Shown here: positions 45,831-57,028 of the stretch, piece by piece
Numbering within the stretch: position 1 is the stretch's first letter
Layout: each line of letters opens with the position of its first letter
Assembly (NCBI GenBank): GCA_033439255.1
Contig: CM065887.1
Location: forward strand, 1,054,001 to 1,118,000
Reading direction: 5' to 3'
Source of the DNA: Hericium rajendrae
Taxonomy: Eukaryota; Basidiomycota; Agaricomycetes; Russulales; Hericiaceae
DNA length: 64,000 nucleotides
Notes under the pieces: model-generated
Database searches by the model: none
Seen by the model: only the letters and a program-made list of their open reading frames with translations
Told to the model about the DNA's origin: nothing
Translations under genes and position numbers: made by a program

Positions 45831-48000
45831 TTCGACTGGAAGAACATAGTAGAACAGAATTATTACCAGCGTGTTTCGACATATCTCTTGAAGCTATGAT
45901 TGACGGTTAGACAACGAGAGGCAAAGCTCAGTAGAGCATTCATCAAGACAGAGGTGCGGGAGATGATTTCTACGGAGAGGGTATGGATGGGCGATGCACT
46001 CTTATAATGCGTTGGAGCATAAGGCCGTTTTGCGCGCAATTCTGCGAGGAATCCGTGTACAAGGATCTGCCCATTAGACTGTGTACGCGAAAGGGCGGTA
46101 TTTCCACAGCGGATGGACGAGAAAGATTACTTACTCCTTTAGCAGTCATAGGACTGTAAGAACTTCGTTTCGCGCGCTAGTAATGTCACAAAGGCGGAAT
46201 AAGGGAGCAAAGACCCATTCAGCACAAATTCTCTCATTCGATATACCCAACGTGCGTGCAGGTCGATTCTACCATGAACATCGCGCTCCCTCTCCTGATA
46301 GAGGGCGAGGGAGTCGTGAACGTGTGCCATTTCAGAACGCGCAGTGTCTGGGAATTCACACTCGCATGGCACACAACTTGTCGGAAAAGGATCTATATTT
46401 TGGGAAATATAGAGCAGACGGCTAGAAACCAGACAGACTATCCTTTTCCTAACGAAGATTGACACTGCAGAAAGGATCATCCAAAGGCGAGGGCTGCAGG
46501 TGAGACACCATCCGGACATTTGCATGCGTGCCCGAAACCACGCCAAAGAGCGGGCGGAGGGCAGCCACCTCGGCGCCGCCCACGGCAATGCGGTTGCTAC
46601 GTGGCCTCGGCGCTGTCTAGCCAAGGCGCGCGGCGCGCGGGCTGTGCACCGTCGCCTCGACGACCCTCCATTCTAAAGTTTCGTAAACGAGAACGTGCGA
46701 CCTGGAAGGAAATTGGGGTAGGGATAGCAGGGGGGATGGCGGGAGAGAGCGGCGGGAGGGCGGACGGAGCTTCTGACTGCCACCGCGGCATAGTGCGCAG
46801 TGGCACGCACGGTCTGACGCCGGCGCGGGGAGGCCCCACGCCACGCGACCGACCAAAGGGCGGGAGGTCCAAGCGTTCGTGGCTCAGGCTGCGGCCGGCG
46901 GCGCGGGGCAGCTGATGGCGCCCGATAAGGAGGTACACGTATGCACGGAGGGGCTCTTGTCGCATGCAGCGTCCTACAGAGGACTTCCAGAACGCCAATT
47001 GGAGAGATCTGGCGTAGAGTAAGTATGGGGCCGAATTTCACTCTGTGGCCTTGATGGTGTCGATCGTCCGCACGTGTCTTCACATCACTATCACTTGCTC
47101 TTCCACCTACCTTCGAGTGATGGGGAATGGAACTAGAGTTAGGATCGTGGCTCAGATGGCGAGATCTGGTGTTTGACCTACAGCGGGTGGAGTTAGCACA
47201 TGACGCTGTAAACATACAGCCGGCGGGGAAAATGCATAGACAAGAATTTTACATAGTCAACGCATTGACCTTGTGCAAAAGGGAGTGATTGCAGAGTGTT
47301 GTCCAGTCTGCTAGCTGGAAGTGCGCGACATCATGGGCGTCGGCGCTCGGGGCATGCCACGCGCGCAATGTTGGAATACACGTGCGTTGTCCGCCGGACG
47401 ACGCGCAGATCTCTCTTCTCCCGTTTCGGACACTACTATACGAACCTGACGTCATGCCCGCCAGCTCTGTCTCTGTCTCTTTATATACTGTGTGTTCGCA
47501 TTCTCATCCTCAGTCGTTCTATTCCCCCCACGCGACTGAGGTGAGCCATTTTGTATCCAGCCATGATTTTGTATTGTTTACTCATGTACCTCCGCTCGAT
47601 AGCCTTACCGGGTTATCTAGGTACATAATCATAGTCGTTCTATTCCCCCCACGCGACTGAGCCTTACCGGGTTATCTAGTTTCTAACACGCAAGACACTC
47701 TAGATCGCGAGCATCTCATGTCCGGGAACACCCCGCGGCCATCAGCGACGATAGAGTGGGAAAGAGGCAAAAAATTTCCGACGAATGAGGCGGGCCGGGA
47801 TGGGGGGAGGAGAATCCTATTGTTCTCATAAGCGCCGGTGGCTTAGGCGCCGGCCATTGTACTCTGTTGGGAAGACGCGTCGAGGCTCGTTTGCCTCCTA
47901 CCACATACCCCGCGTCCTCGAGAACACTCGGACGCACAACAGAACGCGACGATTCGCAAGGAACGACCGCAGAGTGCAGCGAAAGCGCGCAGCATGGCAC
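45831..48000. other. Intergenic between HMG fragment and HMG copy 2
   Basis: No gene recognised. It contains a TATA-like CTTTATATAC near 47480 and a pair of short repeats at 47512-47540 and 47633-47661 (listed separately). Confidence 0.45.
47512..47679. repeat. Two-part short direct repeat
   Basis: A 29-bp unit starting AGTCGTTCTATTCCCCCCAC occurs at 47512-47540 and again at 47633-47661. An 18-bp unit CCTTACCGGGTTATCTAG occurs at 47602-47619 and 47662-47679. The second occurrences lie side by side, as if a patch had copied and joined two pieces. Confidence 0.75.
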
Positions 48001-48212
48001 TATCTCTGCGGCGAAGGGCCGCAAGGCAGGACAAACAAGACTACAACACAGTGGACCCACATTCTCACATGGCGCCTCAAAACTCGTCAACTGTCGTCTC
48101 TCTTCCTCCTCAACATTACCCTCTCGCGACGCCATTTCTCCCTCCCGCCTCTCCCGCGTCCTCGCTCCCGTCCCCATACACTACCATCTCGTTCACCGTC
48201 GTCACTAACGAC

Positions 48213-49816
48213 ATGGCCAGCTCCGCTTGGGCTGAAGAAACCCCCTTCGCTGATCAACCGAACGGCGCCTCTCAGGCTGAGGACGATCCTGGCCGTCCTC
48301 GCAATGCATGGATCATATTTCGGTCCGCAGAGCTCGCTGACCGCAAGGCGCGAGGGATCCGCAAGTCCCAGGCCGAGTTCTCGAAGGAACTGTCTATCAT
48401 CTGGAAGGGCATGTCCGCGGAGGAGAAGCGTCCGTACGAGATCGCTGCCGAGTTGGAAAAGGCGGAGCATAAACGTCTCCACCCGAACTACCGATTTCGT
48501 CCGATGAAGAAGGAGGAGAAGGCGCGTCTGAAGGAGGAGCTGAAGGTCAAGAAAGCGATCGAGAAGGAGGAGGGAAAGGGCAAGAAGAAGAAGTCGCGAC
48601 CAGCGCCTTACACCGTCCCGCCCAAGGGACGATTCACCGCAGCACCCGACACCGACACCGAGAGCTATCCGCCCACGCCTCCGCTCGAGATGCGTCGCTC
48701 GCTCACTCCTGCTTCGTCGTCGAGGCACGTGAGCGCGGAGGCTGGTCCATCTCGACCCCATTCCCGTATACCATCGGGTTCGCCCCAGCCTCCTTCTTTC
48801 CCGCCGACGCCGTCTGGGTACGCCACCACTATTTTGCCTGGAGGCGAAGTTGTCTCTCTGCCACTTGAGATCATCGAGCGCTACCGGTCGGGCCTCGCGC
48901 CACAGGATGTTGCCCAGCAGGGCAACTGGGGTTCTCTACAACAGCAGCCAACGCCGCACCCGTCTAACGACGGTGATGTGGACTATCCGGACTTCTCAAA
49001 TATCGATTGGTCGCAAGTCCCGCAGAGCAGCGCGCAGACGCCCGCAGAGTCACTGCCTCTGGTGCGTCTATTTCATCGTTCATTTCTGACCTGTTCTCAT
49101 TCCATCCGTAGAGCTTCGCCAGTTTCGAGATGCCGGCGCTGCCGGACTCGGCCGAGTCGTCGCCGGAGAACGCCTACGACGAGGACCATTACCGTGCGAT
49201 GCTCGCCACGACCGGTGACCGCACGGTATTCCAGGTCGGGGGCATCGATCAGGACCTCTGCGTCGCGCCGCCTGCGAGCTTGGATCTCGAAGTGGGCCCC
49301 TATGGGGAGCACGCGTCCGGCGTGGACACCTCGCGGTTCGACTCGTTTTTCTCAGACGTGGACTTCAGCGTCATGCCTGAGGCCGATTTTCGTGAGCTCG
49401 CGAACTCTGCGTTCTCTCAGCCGGCCGATTCTCCGGCTTCGAATTCGAACTCGCCTTCGTTTTTCGGTGCACCTATGCACGGTCAAGATCAGGCATCAAC
49501 GAGCGACTACGGTACCGACATGATGCAGTACCTCAATACGGAGGCCGAATCGTCGACCCGGTTCGTCTCGTTCGACGAGCATGCACGCACGCAGTCGCTG
49601 ACGGCGCCCCTCAGCATGAGCAACGCGCTGAACGTGGATTTCAACGGGTCCACTCACGCTTCTGGCTATGCGCAGGAGACCACCTTCGTGCCGTACGCTC
49701 CTCCGGCCGGAGCCTCGAATGCAGGCACGCGTCGCGTTGCCGGGAGCTGGAAGAAAGCGGCGATCCCCGACTCGCCGGTTCAGTCCCGCTCATCGTCTTG
49801 GGCTGTGCCATCGTAA
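48213..49816 (+). CDS. HMG-box transcription factor, copy 2
   Basis: Exons 48213-49061 and 49112-49816 flank a 50-nt intron at the same place as the other copies. The start MASSAWAEETPFADQPNGAS aligns with copies 1 and 3; the frame is open further upstream (to 47994) but no homologous start is there. The HMG box is PRNAWIIFRSAELADRKARG, QAEFSKELSIIWKGMSAEEK, RPYEIAAELEKAEHKRLHPN. The basic coil ends KGKKKKSRPAPYTV. Copy 2 has an extra ~50-residue segment (GYATTILPGGEVVSLPLEII...) absent from copies 1 and 3 but kept in the fragment at 45.4 kb. This suggests the ancestral form. A DNA-binding regulator of the MATA/Ste11 class is the likely role; targets are unknown. The C-terminus ends RSSSWAVPS like copy 1. 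Confidence 0.85.
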
Positions 49817-50608
49817 TGTGGCAGTTCTTTATTCGAGGCCCTTGCCCTTGTTGCATTCCCGACATCTCCGGAGTTCTGTATTCATCCATCGTCGCCTTGT
49901 TATGTTATTCGATCAGCATCATGTGTTATGACCTCGCATTCACCCCATCCATCCCCTCGCCCCATTCCAACCATCGTTCTTCCCCGCATCCCATCTTCAC
50001 TTATCAACATCATGCCGGGCTGCCTCGTTCACCATACCACATCAATCAGCTGTATAGCGTGGCCCCCGCAGGCGGGGCAGGATACCCTACACCAGCACAC
50101 CGGAGATCATCAGCCCCGATTCGATTCCCGTGTCTCCTACCTGCATCGCAATGCCTATCGCGGACCTGTTGTGTGTACATCCGACGCCCATCCCCTCCCA
50201 TCTATATCCCATTTTCGCCTTGCTGTGCTCTCGGCTCCGGCCCCAAAGTGCTCTTCGTTCTCGCTTTCCCGTTTTTTTCGTCCGTCGTTCTGCTGTCAAT
50301 TGCTCTGTACATACCCTCCCCTCTCCCCTGCACCCCATCCCCATATTCCTAGTCTTGCTGGTGGGAAGTTTTTTTGTTCTCCTGATTTCGTCGCTCGTCG
50401 TGCTAGTTCGTTTGTTGGTTGTTTGTTCTGCTGTATACGTCGTCGTGCTGGGGCATGTCTGCTCGTTACCAAAGCTTGGAATTTAATTATATCGTTATGT
50501 ATGCGATGGTGTGACACGCTCGGATGCCGATGAACGATGGTGTCGCCATGCTGGAGGCATCCCCATGATGGCATGGGCTTGGAGGTAGGCCTGTTCCACT
50601 CGGCCTTA

Positions 50609-50978
50609 CAGCCATTTGCATAAAGGATGGCAGCAGCGCGCGTTTTTTCGATGAAAGAGGAAATGGGTGGCTGGCCCTGTGGCGGCATATTTTGGCGCAT
50701 AGAATTCTCAACTATATCACTTTTCCGTAGAACTTCAGCTTGCTGGCATCATTCATTGATGAGAGTACTATAGACAGTCTCATAATGTACAAATCAGAGG
50801 GTATTTATGTATGCAAAAATGTAAGGACAAGAGCAATATGGGAGTCGACTGAGGACAGTGACGGCAGGCGGAGTGACTCAGTGTGACGGCGCCAAAACAC
50901 GCTGCCACAGGGCCAGCCACACCTTTCCTCTTTCATCGAAAAACCGCGAGTTACTGCCATGCTCTATGCAAACGGCTG
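50609..50978. mobile_element. MITE with long terminal inverted repeats, TA target site
   Basis: 370 bp starting CAGCCATTTGCATAAAGGAT and ending with the imperfect reverse complement (…ATGCAAACGGCTG). The inverted arms run about 80-90 bp and share GATGAAAGAGGAAA and GGCTGGCCCTGTGGC. TA flanks both ends. HMG copy 3's downstream flank has the uninterrupted site (GTCTTAATCTGCTGAAGCTC near 55657-55676), proving insertion. The TA target and CAG ends suggest Tc1/mariner mobilisation. It has no coding capacity. Confidence 0.85.
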
Positions 50979-51490
50979 TAATCTCCTGATCCTCCGACTC
51001 CACTGGCGTATTCGCTGAGTGCGCACTGGATCTGCGCGTGCCCCGATGCTATTCCGAATGGAGCGTGAAGATCAGCTGGAGGCAATCGAGCGGCCTGCGC
51101 AGCACCTGCGTGCGAGTCGACGCGTCGCCTTGTAATATTTACATCCACGTGACCGCGCCATCTCGGGCGCCTGGCCATAGAATCAGTCACTAATACTGTC
51201 GTTTTCTGGGAGATATTCCTTATCGCGAGGGTCATCTTGTCAGACGGGGTTGACATCTGACGCAGGGCGGAGAACAAAGTAGCTTAGCAATGAGGTTGTC
51301 TATCTAATTTCCATCATTTACAGGCCCTTCACTGCTTGCTTCACTGGCCTCATTGCCCCTGCAGCAGTCAACTTCACGAAACGAAATCGTCCCATATGGA
51401 CCCTCGCAAAAGGTTATCTTAGTACAGCCATGCTTTATGCAAAAAAGGAGTGCGGGTGAAGCACAATTCATAGCCATGAGGGGTAGGTAG

Positions 51491-51561
51491 GCGACGACGG
51501 GATTCGAACTAAAAAAGTTGACAAACTGTACTGAGCACATAACCCACTGAGCCACGGTACC
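51491..51561 (-). pseudogene. Degenerate tRNA-like sequence
   Basis: The minus strand has an A-box-like TGGCTCAGTGGGTTA and a B box AGTTCGAATCCC at normal spacing. The 3' end CGTCGCC would pair with 5 of 7 bases of GGTACCG. The anticodon and D arms do not fold, so it is a dead tRNA gene or the head of a SINE. Confidence 0.4.
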
Positions 51562-53253
51562 ATTTCTGATCAAGCATATGATTATAGCACCAGGTGAGAA
51601 GTGGGTTAGATTAGATTCGCTCACAAGAACCTCTACCTTCTTGCATGCCGTTCGCTCTAGTGACCGTAGCAGTTGTCGAGTATCCAGCGATGTAAAGGCG
51701 TCGATTGAGGAAATACTAGTACATTAAGTATATTCAGTGCATGGTGTGCCGCGGCACGGCATTGAAGTGATGGGTGAGCGCTAAGGAGGCGCTCCCGACA
51801 AAGTCCCGGGTTACCGAAAGCAGACGTCGATTGGACGTCGGACAGATGATTCCGACTCGGAGGCACGAGGGTTGAGATCTGTTGAGACCCACGCATACAG
51901 ACCGCACTGATATCTTCTCTGCAGTACTTGCCTCGGAGATTGTCACAGATAAGCCGTTCCAGAGACGTTCACGTCGTGGAGGCCATATTGCGTCGGTTAT
52001 GGTCTCCTCATGAGGACGCGTCATCGGCCTCCATCGACGACTCCCGCGCAATGACAGGAGTCCGACACTAGAGCAAAGCGTCAGTGACAACTTATGGTTC
52101 GAATATATTTCCACTCGTCCCCCTCAATGGCTGATTTCCCATGTCAATAGGTCAGAGTACTTACTCGATGGTCCAGAGCTGGGCCCCATTCCCAATGCGA
52201 GCAACAAGGGACCACTGCGTCAGCACGTTCATGCGCGGTCCGCACGGTCGTGTATCTCGAAGGCTGATGGCCTTTCTCGCCCTGAAACGTACTCTTGTCC
52301 CGGACACATTGTTGCGAGATAGGACTACCAGTCACGTCACTGGGGCGCGGATGTGCGCATCCAGTCCGTCAATGGCATGCCGGTCTTCCCACCTGGGTCG
52401 TCCAAAATATTTCGGGCATAAGTGCACGCCGAGATGCTCAACGTTTGCACTCACATGGCTGGGTATTTCGCGCCGACAACAGAAATCAAAGCGGACAAGC
52501 AAAGCGCTGCACGCAGCGGCAGGCGTCTCTGCCCATGCCACGCCGGTCGCCGATGCTGCAGCCCTAGATATAATATGTTAGTGCGAGTATACCCTATAAT
52601 GCTCAAAGGCTAAACTCAGCTGATAGACGTCATAGTGTCCCAATTAACGCAGGGGGCGAAGCTGAGCACCGTCGAATGCCCTTGCTAGCTGTGCTCGATG
52701 AAGCGCATGCCTCACAATAGATCTCTCCTCCGGGCCGTTAATATCAACGCTTTGCGACCGGACAGCTTACCCCTGGCGATGACTCTGCCGCATTGGCATT
52801 TCATGGATGCAAAGCGAGGCGTGCCACTCCCACAAAATCCAGGCCGTCGCAGGACTCTCCGCCTTGCCCTTAAATTCCCCTCTTCTCTTCGTTTAGTCCG
52901 CCGGGAAAGAGCACTCTGTACGCATCTTTATGGCCGCTAGCGACATCTGTCGAGTCCGCGACGCACTTGCTCTGAGGCATGGGCCATGCCGGTTCTGCCA
53001 ATCAACCAGCATCTACGTACGTCACGCTTGCTGAGTATCCTTCTGTAGACTGCCCGTTTATTGTTCTCTAGCCGGTCTTTGACACCGGCAGCTAGTGGCA
53101 ACGCGGCATGAATCCGAGACCCCCTCGCAAGTCCACATTTGTGCCTGTGCGGACAACGGCGGGAGGGCCGTCGTTCGCCCATTGTCCTCAGTTGCGCTTG
53201 TGGGTGCGTGCAACGCCGGCCGAAGTGGTAATTTCCGGGTCCGGTTCCGGTCA

Positions 53254-53260
53254 TATAAAA
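53254..53260 (+). promoter_or_regulatory. TATA box of HMG copy 3
   Basis: TATAAAA in TCATATAAAAGCGCTC, about 215 bp before the ATG at 53473, the same as copy 1. Confidence 0.45.
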
Positions 53261-53472
53261 GCGCTCTCTCCGTCTCTCTTGTCTTCATCGTCCTCGGACT
53301 CCGCATCCCTGCTCTGACAAGCGATCTCCTTCCCATTGTCTCTCGTCACCTTACCATTGGCTCGGCCTCGTCAAAGCCACCCTCTCGTGACGCCCATCCC
53401 TCCTTCCTCGTCTCCCGCGTCGTCGCTTCCGTACTCATACGCTACATATTGTTCACTTCCGTGACCGCAGAC

Positions 53473-54857
53473 ATGGCCGACTCTTCTTGGTCTGAAGCAC
53501 CTCCAGTTGCCAATCAGCCGGACGGCGCCGCCCAGGCTGAGGGCAATCCTGGTCGACCTCGCAACCCATGGATCATCTTCAGGTCCGGACAGTCCGCTGA
53601 CCGCAAGGCGCGAGGGATCCACAAGACCCAGGCCGAGTTCTCGAAGGAACTGTCTATCATATGGAGAGGCATGTCTGAGGAGGAGAAGCTGCCCTATGTG
53701 ATCGCTGCCGCGTTAGAAAAGGCAGAGCACCAGCGCCTGTACCCTAACTACAGATTCAAACCAGTGAAGAAAGAGGAGAAGGCACGTCAGAACGCGGAGA
53801 TCAAGGCGCAGAAGGCGCGTCTGAGGGAGGAGGTGAACGTCCAGAAAGCAATTGAGAAGGAGAGGGGCAAGAAGAAGAAGTCGCGACCGGCGCCCTACAC
53901 GGTTCCGCCCAAGAGACGATTCACCGCAGCACCCGACGCCGACACGGAAAGCTATCCGCCCACGCCTCCCCTCGACATGCGTCGCTCTCTCATTCCTGCT
54001 TCATCGTCGAGGCATGTGAGCGCGGAGGCCGGTCCTTCTCAACCGCATCCCCTCATAGCGCCGGGTTGGCTTCAGGACGGTGATATCGACTACACGGACT
54101 CCTCAAATGTCAATCGGTCGCGACCGATGGGCGCGCAGATGGCCGCAGAGCCTCTGTCCCTGGTGCGTCTATCTCATCGTCCGTTTTTGATGTATTCTCA
54201 TTCCGTCCCCAGAGCCTCGTTGGTTTCAACTTGCCGGAATCCGCGGAATTGTCATCGGAGAATCGCTACGACGGGGATCATTATCGTGCAATGTTAGCCA
54301 CGACACGCGAGCGCACTGGGTTGCAGGTTAGAGGCATCGATCAGGACCTCTGCTTCCCTCCTCCTGCGGACTTGGATATGGAAGTTGGCCAACACGGGGG
54401 GCACGCGTCCGGCGTGGACTCCTCCCGGCTCGGCTCATTTTTCTCTCACGCCGACTCCAGCGTCATGACCCAGCCTCAGGTCAACTACGATGGCCTCGCA
54501 GGCTCTGCGATCTCTCAGCCTGTCGACTGGTCAGCTTCGACGGACTCGAGCGATAACTTCGAACGCATATGGCAGTGGTTCAATATGGAGGGCGAATCGT
54601 CGACCTCATTCGAGGAGCCTGCCGGCACGCCATCGCTGACGGCCCCTCTCAGCATGAGCAACGCGCTGAACGTGGGCATCAATGGGTCCACCTACACTTC
54701 TAGCTACACGCAGGAGACCACTACCTTCGCACCGTACGCTCCTTCAGCTGGAGCTTCGCCCGCGGCCGCGCGTCGCGTTGCTGGGAGCTGGAAGAAGATG
54801 GCGGTCCCCGACTCGCCGGTTCAGTCCCGCTCGTCGGCCTGGGCTGTGCCATCGTAA
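53473..54857 (+). CDS. HMG-box transcription factor, copy 3
   Basis: Exons 53473-54162 and 54213-54857 with the shared 50-nt intron. It starts MADSSWSEAPPVANQPDG. The HMG box reads PRNPWIIFRSGQSADRKARG, QAEFSKELSIIWRGMSEEEK, LPYVIAAALEKAEHQRLYPN. The A-to-P change in the first helix (RNPWIIF against RNAWIIF in copies 1 and 2) is unusual and may affect folding. The basic coil KEEKARQNAEIKAQKARLRE follows, then a Ser-rich C-terminus that differs from copies 1 and 2 in its middle (VMTQPQVNYDGLAGSAISQP) but ends the same (RSSAWAVPS). Exon 1 and the promoter are close to copy 1. The gene is apparently intact. Confidence 0.85.
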
Positions 54858-55920
54858 TTTGACACTCCTCCATTCAAGGCCCTCGCCCTGTTGCATTCTT
54901 GACATCTCCAGATCTTTGTATTCATCCGTCGTCGCCTTGCTATGTTATTCAATCAGCATCATATGTTATGACCTCGCGTTCATCCCATCCACCCATCGTT
55001 CCATTTCACCCATCATCGTTATCCTCGCATCCCATCTTTATTTGTCAACATGCGCCGGACTGCGTCGTTCACCGTACCACATCAATCAGCTGTATAGCAT
55101 GGCCCCCGCAGGCGGGGCAGGATACCCTACACCAGCACGCCGGAGATCATCAGCCCTGATTCGATTCCCCGTGGCACAGCCGTGTCCCTCCCTGCATTGC
55201 AATAACTATCCGCGGACCAATTGTATGTACGCCGCACCCCACGCCCTCCCATGCACGTCCCATTTTCGCCTTCCTATCTATGCCCCGTGCTCTCGGCTCC
55301 AGCCGCAATGCGCTTTTCGTTCTCACTTTCTCGGTTTTCGCCCGTCGTTCTGCCGTCCCATTGCTATGTACATACCCCCCCTCCCCTGCACCCCCTCCCC
55401 ATATTCACCGTCTTGCTAATGTGAAGATTCCCGTTCCCTTGATTTCGTTGCTCGTCATATAGTTAGTTTGTTGGTCATTTGTTCTACTGAATACGTCGTC
55501 GTGCTGGGGCATGTCTGCGTCGTTACCAAAGCTTGAAATATAATTAAATTGTTATGTATGCGGCAGTGTGATGCGCTCTGGGTAGCCAACAGACGGCTCG
55601 CAATACTGGAGGATACTTTAAGTTGCATGAACCGGGAACGTACGCGCGTTCAGCTCAGTCTTAATCTGCTGAAGCTCCGACTCCAGCTGCCGTGGTCGCT
55701 GAGTACGCACTGGGTCTGCGCATGTTCCGACGCTATACCGGATTGATCGTGAAGATCGACCCTTTCAATTGGAGGCAATCGAGCCAGCGACACGGCCTGC
55801 ACGCCTGCGCACGTGTGCCAGACGTGTCTCCTCCTTGTGAAGTGCAGCACGTGATCGCGTCGCGTTTTCAATTTGTGCGCACCGAGTGAAAGCAATACGT
55901 GCGCACGCCTCGAAGGGACA

Positions 55921-57028
55921 GCAGCTGATTAACCGGACCTCAGAAAATGGAGATGTATGAGAAACATGTAAGGAACATCTGGGTGATAAATCATGGACGT
56001 ATTTGGTAGATGAACATTCGGCTTCGAATAGAGCTTAGAAGTGTAAATCTCTCCCAACCGTATCTAGATTGCTGGTATCCTTATTGGTACATGACTTGTA
56101 TGAAAAGCCTGCAAGTGTGCTCTGGGATCCCATACTTCCTTCTTTCTACCATCCTCGTTAGCAGCGTTCCTGCTTAGAATGGCCGGGCGAGACACTCCGC
56201 GCGAAATCGACGCAATGCAAGGCGAACCCAGTGAAGGATGGGAGTTTGCTAGAAGGGGAGCGCATATATCCAGGTGTAAAAGAAAGCGAATACCGTTAAA
56301 ACCCATGCATACATGCTCAAAGACAAGGCAGCGTAGGATCAAGCATGACAGCGCTGCGCCGTCATTCAAGCAGCGGGCTGCAGGCTATTGAAAGTTATGC
56401 TCACTGTGATAAGAGGGAAGCCTCAGATTCTGACGAGATATATATTGAGATTCCATATTCTAGGCGTACGTACAAGGTCCTCCGAGGATGATATCGCACT
56501 GGAAGGCTGTATCAAAGACAGCCGAAGCGCGCTCACCGTCGCCCTCTTCATTAATCATTTGTAAGCCCCATGAACGCCGTGGACCTACAACCGCCAGCAA
56601 TCGCCTACATATTCATGCACGATTAAGCACGATCAAGCACGATCAAGCACGATATCCTGGAGCATGTGCAACTCATGGCAGTGTTGGTGCCGTGCTCCTC
56701 AATGCGCGTGTGTGGCAGCGTGTCAGATCTGACATCACAAAGAAAGCATCGTAAGCGAAGTCTGACAGTGTCTCATTCCGACCCGATGATAGTGTTACCT
56801 CGCAGATTACACATTGGAGCAGCATACCAGTGGGACATCTGAAGAGCATAGGGTGGTCCAGCAAGATACAGGCTCAATTTGACGTTGTACCGAGAAGGGA
56901 CTGACTCGGCTGACGTAAGCAGATGGTGGACAATAGCTGCGACACGAGGCCAAAGCTGGTGTTCTTGACGCCAACGCGCTGACGGCGTGGCTGGCCTCTT
57001 TTGCTCCCCCAAGAGCGCAGGTCTGCTC
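55921..57028. other. Intergenic, no gene seen
   Basis: Holds a short tandem repeat of GATCAAGCAC-like units near 56620-56651 and short chance frames. Includes the upstream region of the gene at 57029. Confidence 0.45.
56618..56651. repeat. 10-bp tandem repeat, about 3-4 copies
   Basis: GCACGATTAA, GCACGATCAA, GCACGATCAA, GCACGATA in a row. Confidence 0.7.

Larger units (their letters stand above)
51880..55890 (+). repeat. Inverted duplication arm 3 (carries HMG copy 3)
   Basis: The partner of 40880-44990 in opposite orientation, matching through ~1.6 kb of upstream DNA, the gene and the 3' flank. Both arms carry the TATA box, the two CCATTGT motifs and the intron. The limits are by eye. Confidence 0.7.

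Noticed and set aside
47994-48212. Upstream extension of the HMG copy 2 frame
   Set aside because: No similarity to copies 1 and 3, which both start at the equivalent of 48213, so it is probably a 5' leader open by chance.
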